64,000 nt of DNA from Nakamurella leprariae (GTDB lineage: Bacteria; Actinomycetota; Actinomycetes; Mycobacteriales; Nakamurellaceae): assembly GCF_016918035.1 (NCBI RefSeq), contig NZ_JAERWK010000001.1:1-64000 (forward strand), in the 5' to 3' direction. The notes under the pieces are model-generated. The model did no database searches, had not been told where the DNA came from, and saw only the letters and a list, made by a program, of their open reading frames with translations. Position 1 is the stretch's first letter; every line of letters begins with the position of its first letter. Position numbers and translations under genes: made by a program. Of this stretch, positions 26,631 through 36,076 are shown one piece after another.

Positions 26631-27221
26631 TCAGGTGCGCAGGATGTGACGTTCCAGGTCGGAGAAGTGTCGCTCCAGCGTTGCTGTGAGGGTGTTCGCG
26701 GAGTCGTCACCGCGCCACTCCTCAAGAGAGAGTCGTAGGACGCCAACGGCGATCATCGAGGCCATGCGTAGCTCGGCACGCCGTGCCGGGTCCGGCCACA
26801 TCATGACCATGGCGTCCGCCATGTCACTTTCGAGCTGTACCTCGGTGGCGTCCTTGCGTGCGCGAAGGGAGGCAGAGGACCGCATCAGCGCGTCCATGGC
26901 CTTCGATTCCTCGGTCTCGTACCGAGCGGCCAAGTCGATGATGCAGGCCTTGCCGGCATCGAACGGTGCCTGCTCGGTCGATTGTCGGAGCATCGCTGAT
27001 ACCAGCCCCGAGGAGACCGCTCCTGCCCCGTGCCACGCCAACAGCACCTCGTCCTTGGTCTTGAAGTAGTAGAAGAACGTGCGGCGCGCGATACCGGCGG
27101 CTTCGGCGATCTCGTCGACGGTCGTTGCGTCGTAGCCGCGCTCAACGAAGAGTTCGAGTCCCGCCTTGGCGATGCGGGCGCGCGTTGCCGTCTTCTTGTC
27201 CTCGCGAGTGGCGCTCACCAC
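26631..27221 (-). CDS. TetR-family transcriptional regulator
   Basis: The 196-residue protein has a TetR helix-turn-helix (VDEIAEAAGIARRTFFYYF, then KTKDEVLLAWH) after the opening REDKKTATRARIAKAGLELF. The C-terminal domain is helical and of usual length. The GTG at 27221 is chosen because GGGAGG stands 7 bases upstream; the frame continues to 27578 but runs over the divergent SDR gene. It faces the SDR gene across a 106-base gap holding two similar palindromes, and probably represses both genes. Confidence 0.85.
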   Translation of the reverse strand: MVSATREDKKTATRARIAKAGLELFVERGYDATTVDEIAEAAGIARRTFFYYFKTKDEVLLAWHGAGAVSSGLVSAMLRQSTEQAPFDAGKACIIDLAARYETEESKAMDALMRSSASLRARKDATEVQLESDMADAMVMMWPDPARRAELRMASMIAVGVLRLSLEEWRGDDSANTLTATLERHFSDLERHILRT

Positions 27222-27270
27222 GTCGCCGCCTCCCCGCACGTTCCAGTCGATCGGCACTGCCACCTGATCC

Positions 27271-27312
27271 TTGCACCCAGTGTATCGTTGGCAGAATTCG
27301 CACTGAGTGCAA
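27271..27312. promoter_or_regulatory. Twin operator-like sites between tetR and SDR genes
   Basis: Site A, TTGCACCCAGTGTATC (27271-27286), and site B, whose reverse complement is TTGCACTCAGTGCGAA (27297-27312), share TTGCACnCAGTG. Site B contains the perfect palindrome GCACT-G-AGTGC (27300-27310). They are centred 26 bases apart and lie just before the SDR ribosome binding site. This suits cooperative binding of a TetR dimer pair. Confidence 0.6.
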
Positions 27313-27327
27313 CTTGGGGAGTAGGGC

Positions 27328-28143
27328 ATGGGCAGCAAGGTGTGGTTCATCACCGGTGCGTCGAGTGGGTTCGGTCGGCTGTGGGCCGAGGCGGCCCTCG
27401 AGCGCGGCGACAAGGTGGCGGCAACCGCACGCAGCGTCGACTCGCTGAGCGATCTGCAGGAGCGCTTCGGTGCCGCCGCGCTCGTCCGGACACTGGATGT
27501 GACGGACCGTGACGCCGTGTTCAGGGTTGTCGGTGAGGCGCACGCCCACTTCGGTCGACTCGATGTGGTGGTGAGCAACGCTGGTTACAGCTACACCGGA
27601 GCGGTCGAGGAACTGGACTTCAAGGAAGCGAAGGCGAACTTCGACACGAACGTGTTCGGCACCCTTTCCGTCATCCAGGCCGTTCTTCCCCTCCTCAGGG
27701 CACAAGGCGCGGGACGCATCCTGACCGTGTCGAGCATCGGTGGGATCGCCAGCTTCCCGACCGGCGGCGCCTACGTGGCAACGAAATCTGCCGTCGAGGC
27801 CATGAGCGAAGCGCTCGCCGGCGAGGTCGCCCACCACGGCATCAAGGTGACCATCCTCGAGCCAGGCAGCTACACCACCGGCTTCCGCTCCGCGACCAAG
27901 GTTGCGACAGCGATGCCGGAGTACGACGCCGTCCGAAGCGCGGTCCGTTCATCCTTCGACCCCTCCACGACAGGGGATGCCGTTGCCACCGCGCAAGCGA
28001 TCATGACCGTGGTCGACGCCGAGGAACCTCCGCTGCGGCTCGTTCTCGGCAACTGGGTTCTTCCCCGGATCAAGGACGTCTATGCGAGCCGGATCCACAC
28101 GTGGGACGAGTGGGCGGACCTGTCGAACGCCGCACAACGATAG
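27328..28143 (+). CDS. Short-chain dehydrogenase/reductase (classical SDR)
   Basis: The 271-residue protein has the cofactor motif TGASSGFG at residues 9-16, then VVSNAGYSYTG, the catalytic Ser in TVSSIGGIAS, and YVATK (Tyr-x-x-x-Lys). Arg after the first strand (TARSVDS) suggests NADP(H). It is cytoplasmic. The start has GGGGAG 9 bases upstream. It faces its presumed TetR repressor across the twin operator and is convergent with the epimerase gene. The substrate is unknown; a xenobiotic carbonyl is typical for a TetR-SDR pair. Confidence 0.85.
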   Translation: MGSKVWFITGASSGFGRLWAEAALERGDKVAATARSVDSLSDLQERFGAAALVRTLDVTDRDAVFRVVGEAHAHFGRLDVVVSNAGYSYTGAVEELDFKEAKANFDTNVFGTLSVIQAVLPLLRAQGAGRILTVSSIGGIASFPTGGAYVATKSAVEAMSEALAGEVAHHGIKVTILEPGSYTTGFRSATKVATAMPEYDAVRSAVRSSFDPSTTGDAVATAQAIMTVVDAEEPPLRLVLGNWVLPRIKDVYASRIHTWDEWADLSNAAQR

Positions 28144-28255
28144 CTGCGATCGAAACTTCCGGCGTTGACGGCACTCTCCAAGTCGTGCGTCGGATGTGGC
28201 ACGGTGGAAGGCCTTCGTGAGGACTTGGTCGACGGGCCTCGCTGCCTCGTTCCGG

Positions 28256-29320
28256 TCACGTTCGCCTGTGACACTGTCCCCGCGCGCTGACTCGGCCGGC
28301 GAGTCCGCGGTCGATCATGCTGCGGCCGGCGGCGGTGATCGCTTCGCGGGCCGGCCTGGGGGTCAGGTCGAGGATGGTGCGGGCCTTGTCGTTGGAGACA
28401 CGTTTGGTGTAGCCGAGGTCGGCGGCGACCGACTTGTACTCGTCGCGGAACAGGGCGGTCGCCTTGACGATGAAGTCGGGGATCGAGCGGGTCGGGACCT
28501 TCGATGCCTTCGTGCCGAGGTCGCTTCGGAGGATCGCGCCGATCTCCTTCATCGCGATCGCCGGTTCACCGGTGCCGATCAGGAATCGCTGGCCAGCCGC
28601 GCCGGGAGCGGTCATCGCCGCGACGTGGGCGGCTGCGACGTCGCGTACGTCGACGATCGGCACGAACATGTTGGGGTAGCCTGGCATGTCACCGTTGAGG
28701 CTGCTCTGGATGATGTGGTTGGCACCCGAGATGTCGCTGCCCATGACCGGACCCATCACCGCGACGGGCAGGATCGTCGTCAGTTCCATCTCGGAGCCGG
28801 GCTGTGCGATGAAGTCCCATGCGGCCTGCTCAGCGAGGATCTTGCTGCGCCCGTACACATCCACCCCAGGACCGTCGAGCGGGGACCAGTCGTCCTCGGT
28901 GAAGACATGATCGATGTGTCCGTGGCCGAACCCAACGGCGTGGAACGCGGAGGTGAGCACGAGGCGTCGCACCCCGGCGTTCCGGGCTGCGCGAAGAACT
29001 CGCAGGGCCCCATCGCGGGCGGGGGCGATGACCTCGTCCTCGTCCTTGACCTTGCCGGTGTGGATGGGTGAGGCGACATGGATGACGAAGTCCGTCGCGC
29101 GAACGGCTTCGGCCCAGCCGGCGTCGCTCACCAGGTCGGCCTCGACGAAGCTCAACGCCTCATCGTGAGTCAGACCGGCTTCGCGCAGCACGGCGCGAAC
29201 GGCGTCTTCCTTGGCCAGCGAGCGCACGGTGGTGCGCACCGTGTGTCCCTGTCCCAGGAGTTGGACGATGACATGCCCGGCGATGAAGCCGGAGCCGCCG
29301 GTGACGAGAACGTGCGACAT
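28256..29320 (-). CDS. NAD-dependent epimerase/dehydratase (dihydroflavonol reductase-like)
   Basis: The 354-residue extended SDR has VLVTGGSGFIAGHVIVQLLG at the N terminus, followed by TVRSLAKEDAVRAVL (Arg for the NADP phosphate) and VDVYGRSKILAEQAAWDF with the YxxxK pair. The DFR-like features HVASPIHTG and LPVAVMGPVMG place it among the dihydroflavonol/aldehyde reductase-like proteins. The ATG at 29320 has GAGAGG six bases upstream. It is divergent from an XRE-type regulator that may control it. Actual substrate unknown. Confidence 0.85.
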   Translation of the reverse strand: MSHVLVTGGSGFIAGHVIVQLLGQGHTVRTTVRSLAKEDAVRAVLREAGLTHDEALSFVEADLVSDAGWAEAVRATDFVIHVASPIHTGKVKDEDEVIAPARDGALRVLRAARNAGVRRLVLTSAFHAVGFGHGHIDHVFTEDDWSPLDGPGVDVYGRSKILAEQAAWDFIAQPGSEMELTTILPVAVMGPVMGSDISGANHIIQSSLNGDMPGYPNMFVPIVDVRDVAAAHVAAMTAPGAAGQRFLIGTGEPAIAMKEIGAILRSDLGTKASKVPTRSIPDFIVKATALFRDEYKSVAADLGYTKRVSNDKARTILDLTPRPAREAITAAGRSMIDRGLAGRVSARGQCHRRT

Positions 29321-29481
29321 GAAGACCCTCTCAGAGGTGAGCAACTTCGTCAGGAAGTCTGCGAGCAGCGTGCGCTGTGGTGACGAGCGTCGCCCGTCGG
29401 TCAGCACCCATCCAGAGCCCTGCTGACACTGGTACCGGCAGGGGCACCAGGAAGCCCCCAACGGCTCTTAGAGTCATCGGC

Positions 29482-30372
29482 ATGACCGACGAGCCGAACA
29501 CGCTCGGTGCGTACCTCCGAGCCAGGCGCGAGCTCGTCACCCCCGATCGGGTGGGAATTCCCGTCCTGGGCACCAGACGCGTGCCCGGCCTTCGCCGTGA
29601 AGAGGTCGCGATGCTCGCCGGCATCAGCGCTGAGTACTACCTGCGCCTCGAACAAGGACGCGATCGCCGGCCGTCGGTCCAGGTCCTCGAGGCCATCGGT
29701 CGCGTCCTGCAACTCGACGACGACACCTACCTCCTCAGCCTCGCAGCCGAGCAGCCCCGCCCGAGGCGCTCACAGGGCCGCCGCGAGATGCTTCCGCACA
29801 CCACGGTCAGGCTCATCGAGCAGCTGCCGTTCCCCGCGTTCGCGGAGGGCAAGTACCTCGACGTCCTCGCCGCGAACCCTCTCGCTGCCGCCATCTCGCC
29901 ACGGCTCGTGCCAGGGGCGAATCGGCTGCGAGACGTGTTCCTCGACGAGGCCGAACAGGACCTCTTCGAAGATTGGGAGCGCGCCGCTGCGGCCCTGCTC
30001 GCCGGGTTCCGTCGGGCGGTCGGACGGCGCACTGAAGAAGCCCGCGTGATCCAGCTTGTGGGCGAGTTGTCTCTGGCCAGCCCCCAGTTCCGCAAGCTCT
30101 GGGCCCGACACGACGTCGCCGAACGGACTGGCGCCGCGGTCGCTCTGAACCATCCGGTCGTGGGCCTGCTTCGCCTCGACCGCGAGAAGCTCGCCGTCAG
30201 CGGTACCGACGGCATCATGGTGGTCATCTATCACGCCCAACCCGGCACCGAGACGGCCGAGCGGCTCGCACTTCTCGGGTCCATCACCGCCTCCGGCGCA
30301 ATCGAGCAGCCTGCCGAGGATCGGCAGCACGACCGTCAACAGGAAGGACGCGGACCATCTGGCAGCGCCTGA
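29482..30372 (+). CDS. XRE-family regulator with MmyB-like ligand domain
   Basis: The 296-residue protein begins with a lambda-type helix-turn-helix (residues about 8-75: LGAYLRARRELVTPDRVG, RREEVAMLAGISAEYYLRLEQGRD). A C-terminal MmyB-like domain follows (LPFPAFAEGKYLDVLAANPLA, FRKLWARHDV, HPVVGLLRLDREKL). Such regulators commonly sit divergent from an SDR or epimerase gene and control it, as here. The ATG at 29482 is close to TTAGAGT and lacks a ribosome binding site, so leaderless translation is likely. The upstream in-frame ATG at 29377 would add 35 residues that look non-native. Confidence 0.85.
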   Translation: MTDEPNTLGAYLRARRELVTPDRVGIPVLGTRRVPGLRREEVAMLAGISAEYYLRLEQGRDRRPSVQVLEAIGRVLQLDDDTYLLSLAAEQPRPRRSQGRREMLPHTTVRLIEQLPFPAFAEGKYLDVLAANPLAAAISPRLVPGANRLRDVFLDEAEQDLFEDWERAAAALLAGFRRAVGRRTEEARVIQLVGELSLASPQFRKLWARHDVAERTGAAVALNHPVVGLLRLDREKLAVSGTDGIMVVIYHAQPGTETAERLALLGSITASGAIEQPAEDRQHDRQQEGRGPSGSA

Positions 30373-30400
30373 TTGAGACAGGGCAGCGCCTGATTGAGAC
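30361..30400. repeat. 19-bp direct repeat at the XRE gene stop
   Basis: GGCAGCGCCTGATTGAGAC occurs at 30361-30379 and again at 30382-30400, a perfect pair with a 21-base period. The stop codon of the XRE gene lies in the first copy. It may be a slippage or excision scar; no terminator structure is formed. Confidence 0.8.
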
Positions 30401-30416
30401 GCGAACCTCGACAGGC

Positions 30417-32075
30417 TCAGGTCGGGTCGATGTCCGACGGGTAGACCGGCTGCCACATGGCGTCCTGGACGGCTTGGACGAGGTCATCGTGGGCATGGGT
30501 GGCGACGCCGTCGGCGGCGGCGGCCCGGGCGACAGCGAGCGCGACCGTGGCCGACGAGGCGCGCAGGTTCTCCACGTCGGGCAGCAGCGAAGCTCCGAGA
30601 GGGGTCGGGTCGACCTGACCAGCCACCGCTTCGGCGGCCGCGAGCAGCATCCCGTCGGTGACGTGGGTGGCGCCGGAGACGATGGTGCCCAAGCCCAGAC
30701 CCGGGTACAGCAGTGCGTTGTTCGCCTGTCCAATGACGTGATCGACGCCGTCGTAGGGGACCGGAGGAACCGGGATGCCGGTGGCCACCAGAGCCCGGCC
30801 CTTCGACTGCGGGACGATGTCGACCGGCATGGCCTCGATCCGCTCGGTCGGGTTCGACAGTGGCAGGATGATCGGTCGATCCACCCCGGCACACATGGCG
30901 TCGATCACCGCCGGGGTGAAGGCGTTGTGGTCGGTCGAGGTGCCGATGAGGATCGTCGGCTTCACCTGCCGGATCGTGGTGACCAGGTCGAGTCTGCCGT
31001 CGGTGGTGCGTGTCCAGTCGGCGACCTCGGCGGCCGGCCTGGCGTAGGCCTGCTGGTAGTCGGGCAGGCCTGACATGTCGTCGGTGACCAACCCGTGGCG
31101 GTCGATGAGCCACACCCGGGAGCGGGCCTGCTCGGTGGTCAGACCGGAACGCACCATCGCCGCTGAGATCTGGTCAGCCATGCCGGTGCCGGCCGTGCCC
31201 GCTCCGTAGACCAGCAGGCGCTGCTCGGCGAAGGTCTGCTTCGTGACCTTCAGGCCGGAGATCACGCAGGACATGACGATCGCGCCGGTGCCCTGCATGT
31301 CGTCGTTGAAGATGCGGAACTTCTCCCGGTACTGCTCCAGGATCCGGCGAGCGTTGCCCGGACCGAAGTCCTCGAAGTGAAGCAGGGCGTTCGGGAAGAG
31401 TTCGGCGGCGGTGGTCAGGTAGGCGTCGATGAGCTGGTCGTACCGCTCGCCGGTGATCCGGGCATGCCGGTTGCCCAGGTAGGTCGGATCGTTGAGCAGC
31501 AGTTCGTTGTCCGTTCCGACATCCAGGTTCACCGCGATGACGCGCTTGGGGTCGATCCCCGCTGCGGCGGTGTACACGGCGAGCTTGCCGATCGAGATGT
31601 CCGTGCCGTTCACCCCCCAGTCGCCGATGCCCAGGATCTCCTGTGCGTCGGACACCACCAGCAGGTCGACGTCGTCAGGACTCAGGTCGAGCGACTCGAA
31701 CGACGCGCGGATGTCCTGCGGCCGATCGATGGACAGGTACACCGCACGGGAGCGGCGGTAGTCCGTGCTCCACTTCTTGATCGCCTCGCCCACGGTGGGG
31801 TCGTAGACGACCGGCAACAGCTCGGAGAGGTGATCGCCGATCACCTTGTAGTAAAGAGTCTCGTTGCGGTCGTGCAGCGAGTCCAGGAAGACGTACTTCT
31901 CCAGATCGGTGTCGTAGCGCCGCAGCTGCGCGTAGCTGCGGGCGGCTTGCTCCTCGAGGGTCTCCACGGCAGCGGGGAGACGACCGGTCAGGCCGAGTCG
32001 AGCCCGCTGCTCCAGGGTGAAGGCAGTGCCGCGGTTGCGCAGCGGGTCGGTCAACGCCGTAGGACGCGCACTCAT
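30417..32075 (-). CDS. NAD-dependent malic enzyme
   Basis: The 552-residue protein matches the large (SfcA/MaeA-type) malic enzymes, which decarboxylate malate to pyruvate. Motifs seen are LPVVYDPTVGEAIKKW, RPQDIRASFESL, LVVSDAQEILGIGDWGVNG, FEDFGPGNARRIL with the metal ligands, FNDDMQGTGAIV and the nucleotide site VYGAGTAGTGMAD. The start at 32075 has GGAGAC 5 bases upstream. It is divergent from oleate hydratase across 285 bases. It may supply reducing power and pyruvate when fatty acids or organic acids are used. Confidence 0.93.
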   Translation of the reverse strand: MSARPTALTDPLRNRGTAFTLEQRARLGLTGRLPAAVETLEEQAARSYAQLRRYDTDLEKYVFLDSLHDRNETLYYKVIGDHLSELLPVVYDPTVGEAIKKWSTDYRRSRAVYLSIDRPQDIRASFESLDLSPDDVDLLVVSDAQEILGIGDWGVNGTDISIGKLAVYTAAAGIDPKRVIAVNLDVGTDNELLLNDPTYLGNRHARITGERYDQLIDAYLTTAAELFPNALLHFEDFGPGNARRILEQYREKFRIFNDDMQGTGAIVMSCVISGLKVTKQTFAEQRLLVYGAGTAGTGMADQISAAMVRSGLTTEQARSRVWLIDRHGLVTDDMSGLPDYQQAYARPAAEVADWTRTTDGRLDLVTTIRQVKPTILIGTSTDHNAFTPAVIDAMCAGVDRPIILPLSNPTERIEAMPVDIVPQSKGRALVATGIPVPPVPYDGVDHVIGQANNALLYPGLGLGTIVSGATHVTDGMLLAAAEAVAGQVDPTPLGASLLPDVENLRASSATVALAVARAAAADGVATHAHDDLVQAVQDAMWQPVYPSDIDPT

Positions 32076-32360
32076 CAGATGTCTCCTCCGTCTCACCGGA
32101 TGCCGCTGTCAGCCTGTATTACTCAGAGTGCTGGCGTCAATACTCACTGTTATGGTGACTGGCGGATGGTCGAAGTTCTCCCGCTTGCGCAGACCGAACG
32201 GCACTGTGCCGGGGGAGGGGGGGCGACGCACGGCTCGATGCGCTGAGACGCCTGGCAGTGACAGCAACACCCTCGGTGGGATACGCGGGCGGCTCCGGTG
32301 TGGCCCGCCCGTCCGAGCGTCGGTCCGACACCGAGCCAGCACAAGCCGAAGGAGTTCCGC
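32076..32360. other. Divergent promoter region of malic enzyme and oleate hydratase
   Basis: The region has no gene. Its malic-enzyme side is relatively AT-rich (32111-32160). It holds two related motifs, TACTCAGAGTG (32120-32130) and TACTCACTGTT (32141-32151), as direct repeats 21 bases apart, about two helical turns, which may bind a regulator. On the minus strand TTGACG (32140-32135) could be a -35. The half next to oleate hydratase is very GC-rich with runs of G. Confidence 0.35.
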
Positions 32361-34133
32361 GTGTATCACAGCAACGGCAACTACGAAGCGTTCGCACGGC
32401 CGCAGAAGCCGGCCGGGGTGGACGGCAAGTCGGCGTACATCGTGGGCTCGGGCCTCGCGGGCCTCGCAGCGGCTGCCTTCCTCGTCCGGGACGCGCAGAT
32501 GCCGGGAGAGCGGATCCACTTCTTCGAGGAGCTGGACGTGGCCGGCGGAAGCATGGACGGCATCTTCGACCGTCACAAGGGTTTCGTCATCCGGGGCGGC
32601 CGCGAGATGGAAGCGCACTTCGAGACGCTGTGGGACCTGTTCCGTTCGATCCCTTCCTTGCAGACCGAGGGGATCTCGGTGCTCGACGAGTTCTACTGGC
32701 TCAACAAGCAGGACCCGAGCCTGTCCAAGACCCGCCTGATCCACCGGCGCGGGCAGCGGATCCCGACGGACGGACAGTTGCTGCTGAGCCGCAAGGCCAT
32801 CCAGGAGGTGCTGCACCTCTGCTTGACCCGGGAACAGGACCTGCAGGACACCCGGATCGACGAGGTCTTCACCCAGGAGTTCTTCGACTCGAACTTCTGG
32901 ACCTACTGGGCGACGATGTTCGCCTTCGAACCGTGGGCCAGCGCGATGGAGATGCGTCGGTACCTGATGCGGTTCGTCCACCACATCAGCACCCTGTCCG
33001 ACATGAGCGCGCTGAAGTTCACGCAGTACAACCAGTACGAGTCGTTGATCCTGCCGCTGACCCGGTACCTGCAGAGCCACGGGGTCACCATCCAGTACCG
33101 GACCCAGGTGACTGACGTGGTCGTGCAACAGATCGACGGCACAGCAGTCGCCACTGGGCTGGTCCTGCAGGTCGACGGCCAGGAACAGACGCTCGAGCTC
33201 ACGCAGGACGATCTGGTGTTCGTCACGAACGGGTCGATCACCGAGAGCACGTCGTTCGGCGACAACGACACGCCCGCCCCGATCTGCCGGGACCTGGGAA
33301 GCAGCTGGAAGTTGTGGAAGCGGCTGGCCGCGCAGCACCCCGCCTTCGGTCGTCCAGAAAAGTTCTGCGACAACATTCCCGAGGCCAACTGGGTCATCTC
33401 GGCCACCGTGACACTCACCGACGATCGCGTCCTGCCCTACCTCGAGCGAATCACGAAGGTGGATCCGCACAGCGGCTCGCTGGTCACCAGCGGGCCGGTG
33501 AACGTCACCGATTCGAACTGGCTGTACGGCTTCAGCATCAGCCGGCAACCGCACTTCGCCGCGCAGCCGGACCAGGACGTCATCGTGTGGTTGTACGGCC
33601 TGTTCTCCGACCGCCCGGGCAACCACATCACCAAGCCGATCACCGAGTGCACCGGTTCGGAGCTGTGCCAGGAGTGGCTCTACCACCTCGGGGTGCCCGA
33701 GGAGGAGATCCTGGACATCGCGACGAACTCGGCGCGCACCATCCCATGCTCGATGCCCTACATCACCTCGTACTTCATGCCACGAGCGCTGGGTGACCGG
33801 CCGAAGGTCGTCCCAGACGGCTCGAAGAACCTCGCCTTCTTGGGCAACTTCGCCGAAACAGAGCGGGACACCGTCTTCACCACCGAGTACTCAGTGCGCA
33901 CCGCGATGGAGGCCGTCTACACACTGCTGGAGGTCGACCGTGGCGTCCCCGAGGTCTTCGCCTCCTCCTTCGACGTGCGGATGCTCTTGCGCACCGTGTA
34001 CTACCTCAACGACCGCAAGGACCTCAACGAGATCGAGCTGCCATGGCTCTCCTCGTTGGCCGAGAAGTGGGGCCTCAAGCACCTCAAGGGCACCTACATC
34101 GAGGAACTCCTGCACGAGGCGAACCTGACCTGA
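32361..34133 (+). CDS. ohyA: Oleate hydratase
   Basis: The 590-residue FAD protein adds water to the cis-9 double bond of oleate to give 10-hydroxystearate. Family features are [17 protein letters not shown] at the start, the FAD motif [57 protein letters not shown] and [20 protein letters not shown]. The GTG at 32361 follows AAGGAG with a 6-base spacer, so the ATG at 32298 is not needed. The protein acts at membranes or in the cytoplasm in detoxifying unsaturated fatty acids. Full length compared with bacterial homologues. Confidence 0.95.
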   Translation: MYHSNGNYEAFARPQKPAGVDGKSAYIVGSGLAGLAAAAFLVRDAQMPGERIHFFEELDVAGGSMDGIFDRHKGFVIRGGREMEAHFETLWDLFRSIPSLQTEGISVLDEFYWLNKQDPSLSKTRLIHRRGQRIPTDGQLLLSRKAIQEVLHLCLTREQDLQDTRIDEVFTQEFFDSNFWTYWATMFAFEPWASAMEMRRYLMRFVHHISTLSDMSALKFTQYNQYESLILPLTRYLQSHGVTIQYRTQVTDVVVQQIDGTAVATGLVLQVDGQEQTLELTQDDLVFVTNGSITESTSFGDNDTPAPICRDLGSSWKLWKRLAAQHPAFGRPEKFCDNIPEANWVISATVTLTDDRVLPYLERITKVDPHSGSLVTSGPVNVTDSNWLYGFSISRQPHFAAQPDQDVIVWLYGLFSDRPGNHITKPITECTGSELCQEWLYHLGVPEEEILDIATNSARTIPCSMPYITSYFMPRALGDRPKVVPDGSKNLAFLGNFAETERDTVFTTEYSVRTAMEAVYTLLEVDRGVPEVFASSFDVRMLLRTVYYLNDRKDLNEIELPWLSSLAEKWGLKHLKGTYIEELLHEANLT

Positions 34134-34218
34134 ACCGGCGGGTCGGAAATCTCCGCGACTCCGTCCGTCGGCCACCAGTGGACCGTGGGCGCCGCTCCTC
34201 AGACCGCTCCGCACTTCG

Positions 34219-34234
34219 TCACTCGATCGAGTGA
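34219..34234. repeat. 16-bp perfect palindrome TCACTCGATCGAGTGA
   Basis: The 16 bases read the same on both strands. The site lies between the oleate hydratase stop and the fumarase relic. It could be an operator half-lost with its gene, or a short hairpin (6-bp stem with a GATC loop) acting at the end of the oleate hydratase message. No T-run follows. Confidence 0.55.
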
Positions 34235-34255
34235 TCGTTGCGGAGGGTGGCGACT

Positions 34256-34865
34256 CGCATTCGGCCAGGAGTGGTCCGGCTACGCCCGCCCAGATCCGCT
34301 CCTGCATCCAGGAGATCGAGCACAGTCGCGGCGGGCTGCTCGAGCTGACCGCCGGTGGCACCGCCGTCGGCACGGCTTCGCGGAACTGCTGCTGCCGCAG
34401 AACGAGCCGGGCAGCTCGATCATGCCGGGCAAGGTGAACCCGACCCAGTGCGAGGCCATGGTCATGATCAGCATCCAGGTGCTGGGTGACGACGCCGCCA
34501 TCGCGTTCTCCGGCTCCCAGGGCAACTTCGAGCTCAACGCCATGCGCCCGGTGATCATCAACAACTTCCTGCACTCGGCGCGGATCCTGGGCGACGGTAT
34601 CGAGAAGTTCGTGAAGTACTCCGTCTCCGGGACCGAGCTGAACCGACCCAAGATCGAGAGCTACGTGGGCGAGAGCCTGATGCTGGTCACCGCGCTCAGC
34701 CCGGTCATCGGCTACCAGAACGCCGCCCACATCGCCGAGAACGCCCTGGCCAACGACCAGACGCTCAAGCAGGCAGCACTGGCCTCCGGCCACCTCACCG
34801 AGCAACAGTTCGACTCCATCGTGGTCCCGGCCGCCCTCGTCGGGCACGGCGTGCAGGGCGCGTGA
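34256..34865 (+). pseudogene. fumC: Class II fumarate hydratase (FumC) relic
   Basis: The fragment reads FGQEWSGYA, then after a frameshift near 34288 AQIRSCIQEIEHSRGGLLEL and TAGGTAVGT. After a deletion and a second shift near 34376 it continues FAELLLPQNEPGSSIMPGKV, NPTQCEAMVMISIQVLG, LNAMRPVIINNFLHSARILG and ENALANDQTLKQAAL. These are the C-terminal half motifs of class II fumarases, including the GSSIMPGKVNP signature loop. The first half of the enzyme and an internal stretch between GTAVGT and the signature loop are missing, so it cannot be active. The remaining 160-codon stretch is well preserved, so the loss looks recent. A working fumarase must lie elsewhere. Confidence 0.85.
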
Positions 34866-35063
34866 CCGACCTCGAGCGCCCCGCGCTCTTCGAAACCCCG
34901 TCACACACTGCGGCCGTCACCAGGTTGCGATCAGCACACACGTCGTTTCCGGACAACGGGGCCAGACTGGATGTGTGGCGGTGTGCGAGCCGACCGCCAT
35001 CGCAGACAGACCAGCCTCACCTCGCCAGATCGGCCCGGCCTGGTCGAGGTGCAGAGGCTTGTG

Positions 35064-35230
35064 ATGACCGAGGACTCTGGTGTTCGTGGAGCCATCATCG
35101 GATGAGCCGGAGGGTCGGCCGCCGGCGGCGGCGGAGTTGGACGTCGAACGGGAGCTGGTACAGCCCGCCCGTGGTCGCGGGGTCGCTGTGACCGGGCCGG
35201 ACGGGTGTGACAGCCAGCGGGGGGCGCCGA
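35064..35230 (+). pseudogene. IS256-family transposase N-terminal relic
   Basis: Plus-strand frames give MTEDSGVR, then PAAAELDVERELVQPARGRG and VAVTGPDGCD. This matches the N-terminal part of Mutator-type transposases (RELVxxARAxGVxLTGPDGLL). A frameshift near 35090 and stops beyond 35230 disable it. It may be the opposite end of the same element class as the C-terminal relic at 4467-4655, though the two are 30 kb apart. The identification is from a short motif. Confidence 0.45.
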
Positions 35231-35441
35231 GCATCTGGCCACCGTCCTGACCGTCACGCAATTGATCATCGTCCGGTGGCGTCGGACCGGTCGTGCGGAT
35301 CGGGGTGGCGACGAGGCCGCCGGCGGACCGGAGGTCACCACGTGGCGACCCCACCACTTCTGACGCCGAGCCCACCACTTCTGATCTCGAGCCCGCATCG
35401 CAGTCGACCGACGGGGGAGCGGCCGCCGACCCAGTGGTGAC

Positions 35442-35900
35442 GTGTCGGCTCCCGGCTTCCGCGGGCTGCCCTTCCTCGCGCCGCTGTACGGCTCAGGCCC
35501 GTACGACTACACCAACGGCATGGTCGCGATGGTCAACGACACCGTGACCCGCGAGTCCCTGCTCGAGGTGTTGCCGCGCGAGCTCGAGCCGCTCGGCGAA
35601 CCGACGGTGTCGATGACCTTTCCTCACTCCGTCCAAGTGCATCGGCATGGGCCCGCACAGCTTCTCCAGGCCGGTCCTGGCCGACGTGTGGATGACCTTC
35701 GCCCGGCGCGGGAACACCAACACCATCCGCGCCAAGGTGAGCGCGGCGGCCGGACCGTCATCGCCGCCGAGGCCCGGGTCAGCGTGGAGCCGTTCGACAA
35801 CACCGGCGGGATCGCGTCACTGGACACCACCGGCACCGACGTGGCGACCTCCATCACGTCGATGTCCGAATTCACCCGGGTCAACTGGCAGGCAGGGTGA
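35442..35900 (+). pseudogene. Acetoacetate-decarboxylase-like relic
   Basis: The frame begins GFRGLPFLAPLYGSGPYDY, TNGMVAMVNDTVTRESLLEV, LPRELEPLGEPTVSMTF. This resembles the N-terminal part of acetoacetate decarboxylase-family proteins, where the line PLEPxGxPTVSxTF follows an aromatic-rich strand. After about residue 60 the frame turns arginine/histidine-rich, and a coding-like sequence resumes in another frame (GPHSFSRPVLADVWMTFARR). At the end the first frame is again plausible (VSVEPFDNTGGIASLDTTG). I read this as a truncated, frame-damaged gene. No promoter or ribosome site is evident. The family call is weak. Confidence 0.35.
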
Positions 35901-36076
35901 GGACGCCGTCTCGTTCCCGACCCCGGTTGAGGACGCTCCGGTCTCCCGTTCGGAGCCGGTGCGCTCCCTCGGCACCATCGCCGGCCCATCGGCCGGTCCC
36001 GCCCAGTCGAGACCGCCGTCCGACCCACTGCCTGATCGCCGACCGATCCCAGCCGGGCCGGTCGGCTCCGACCGGA

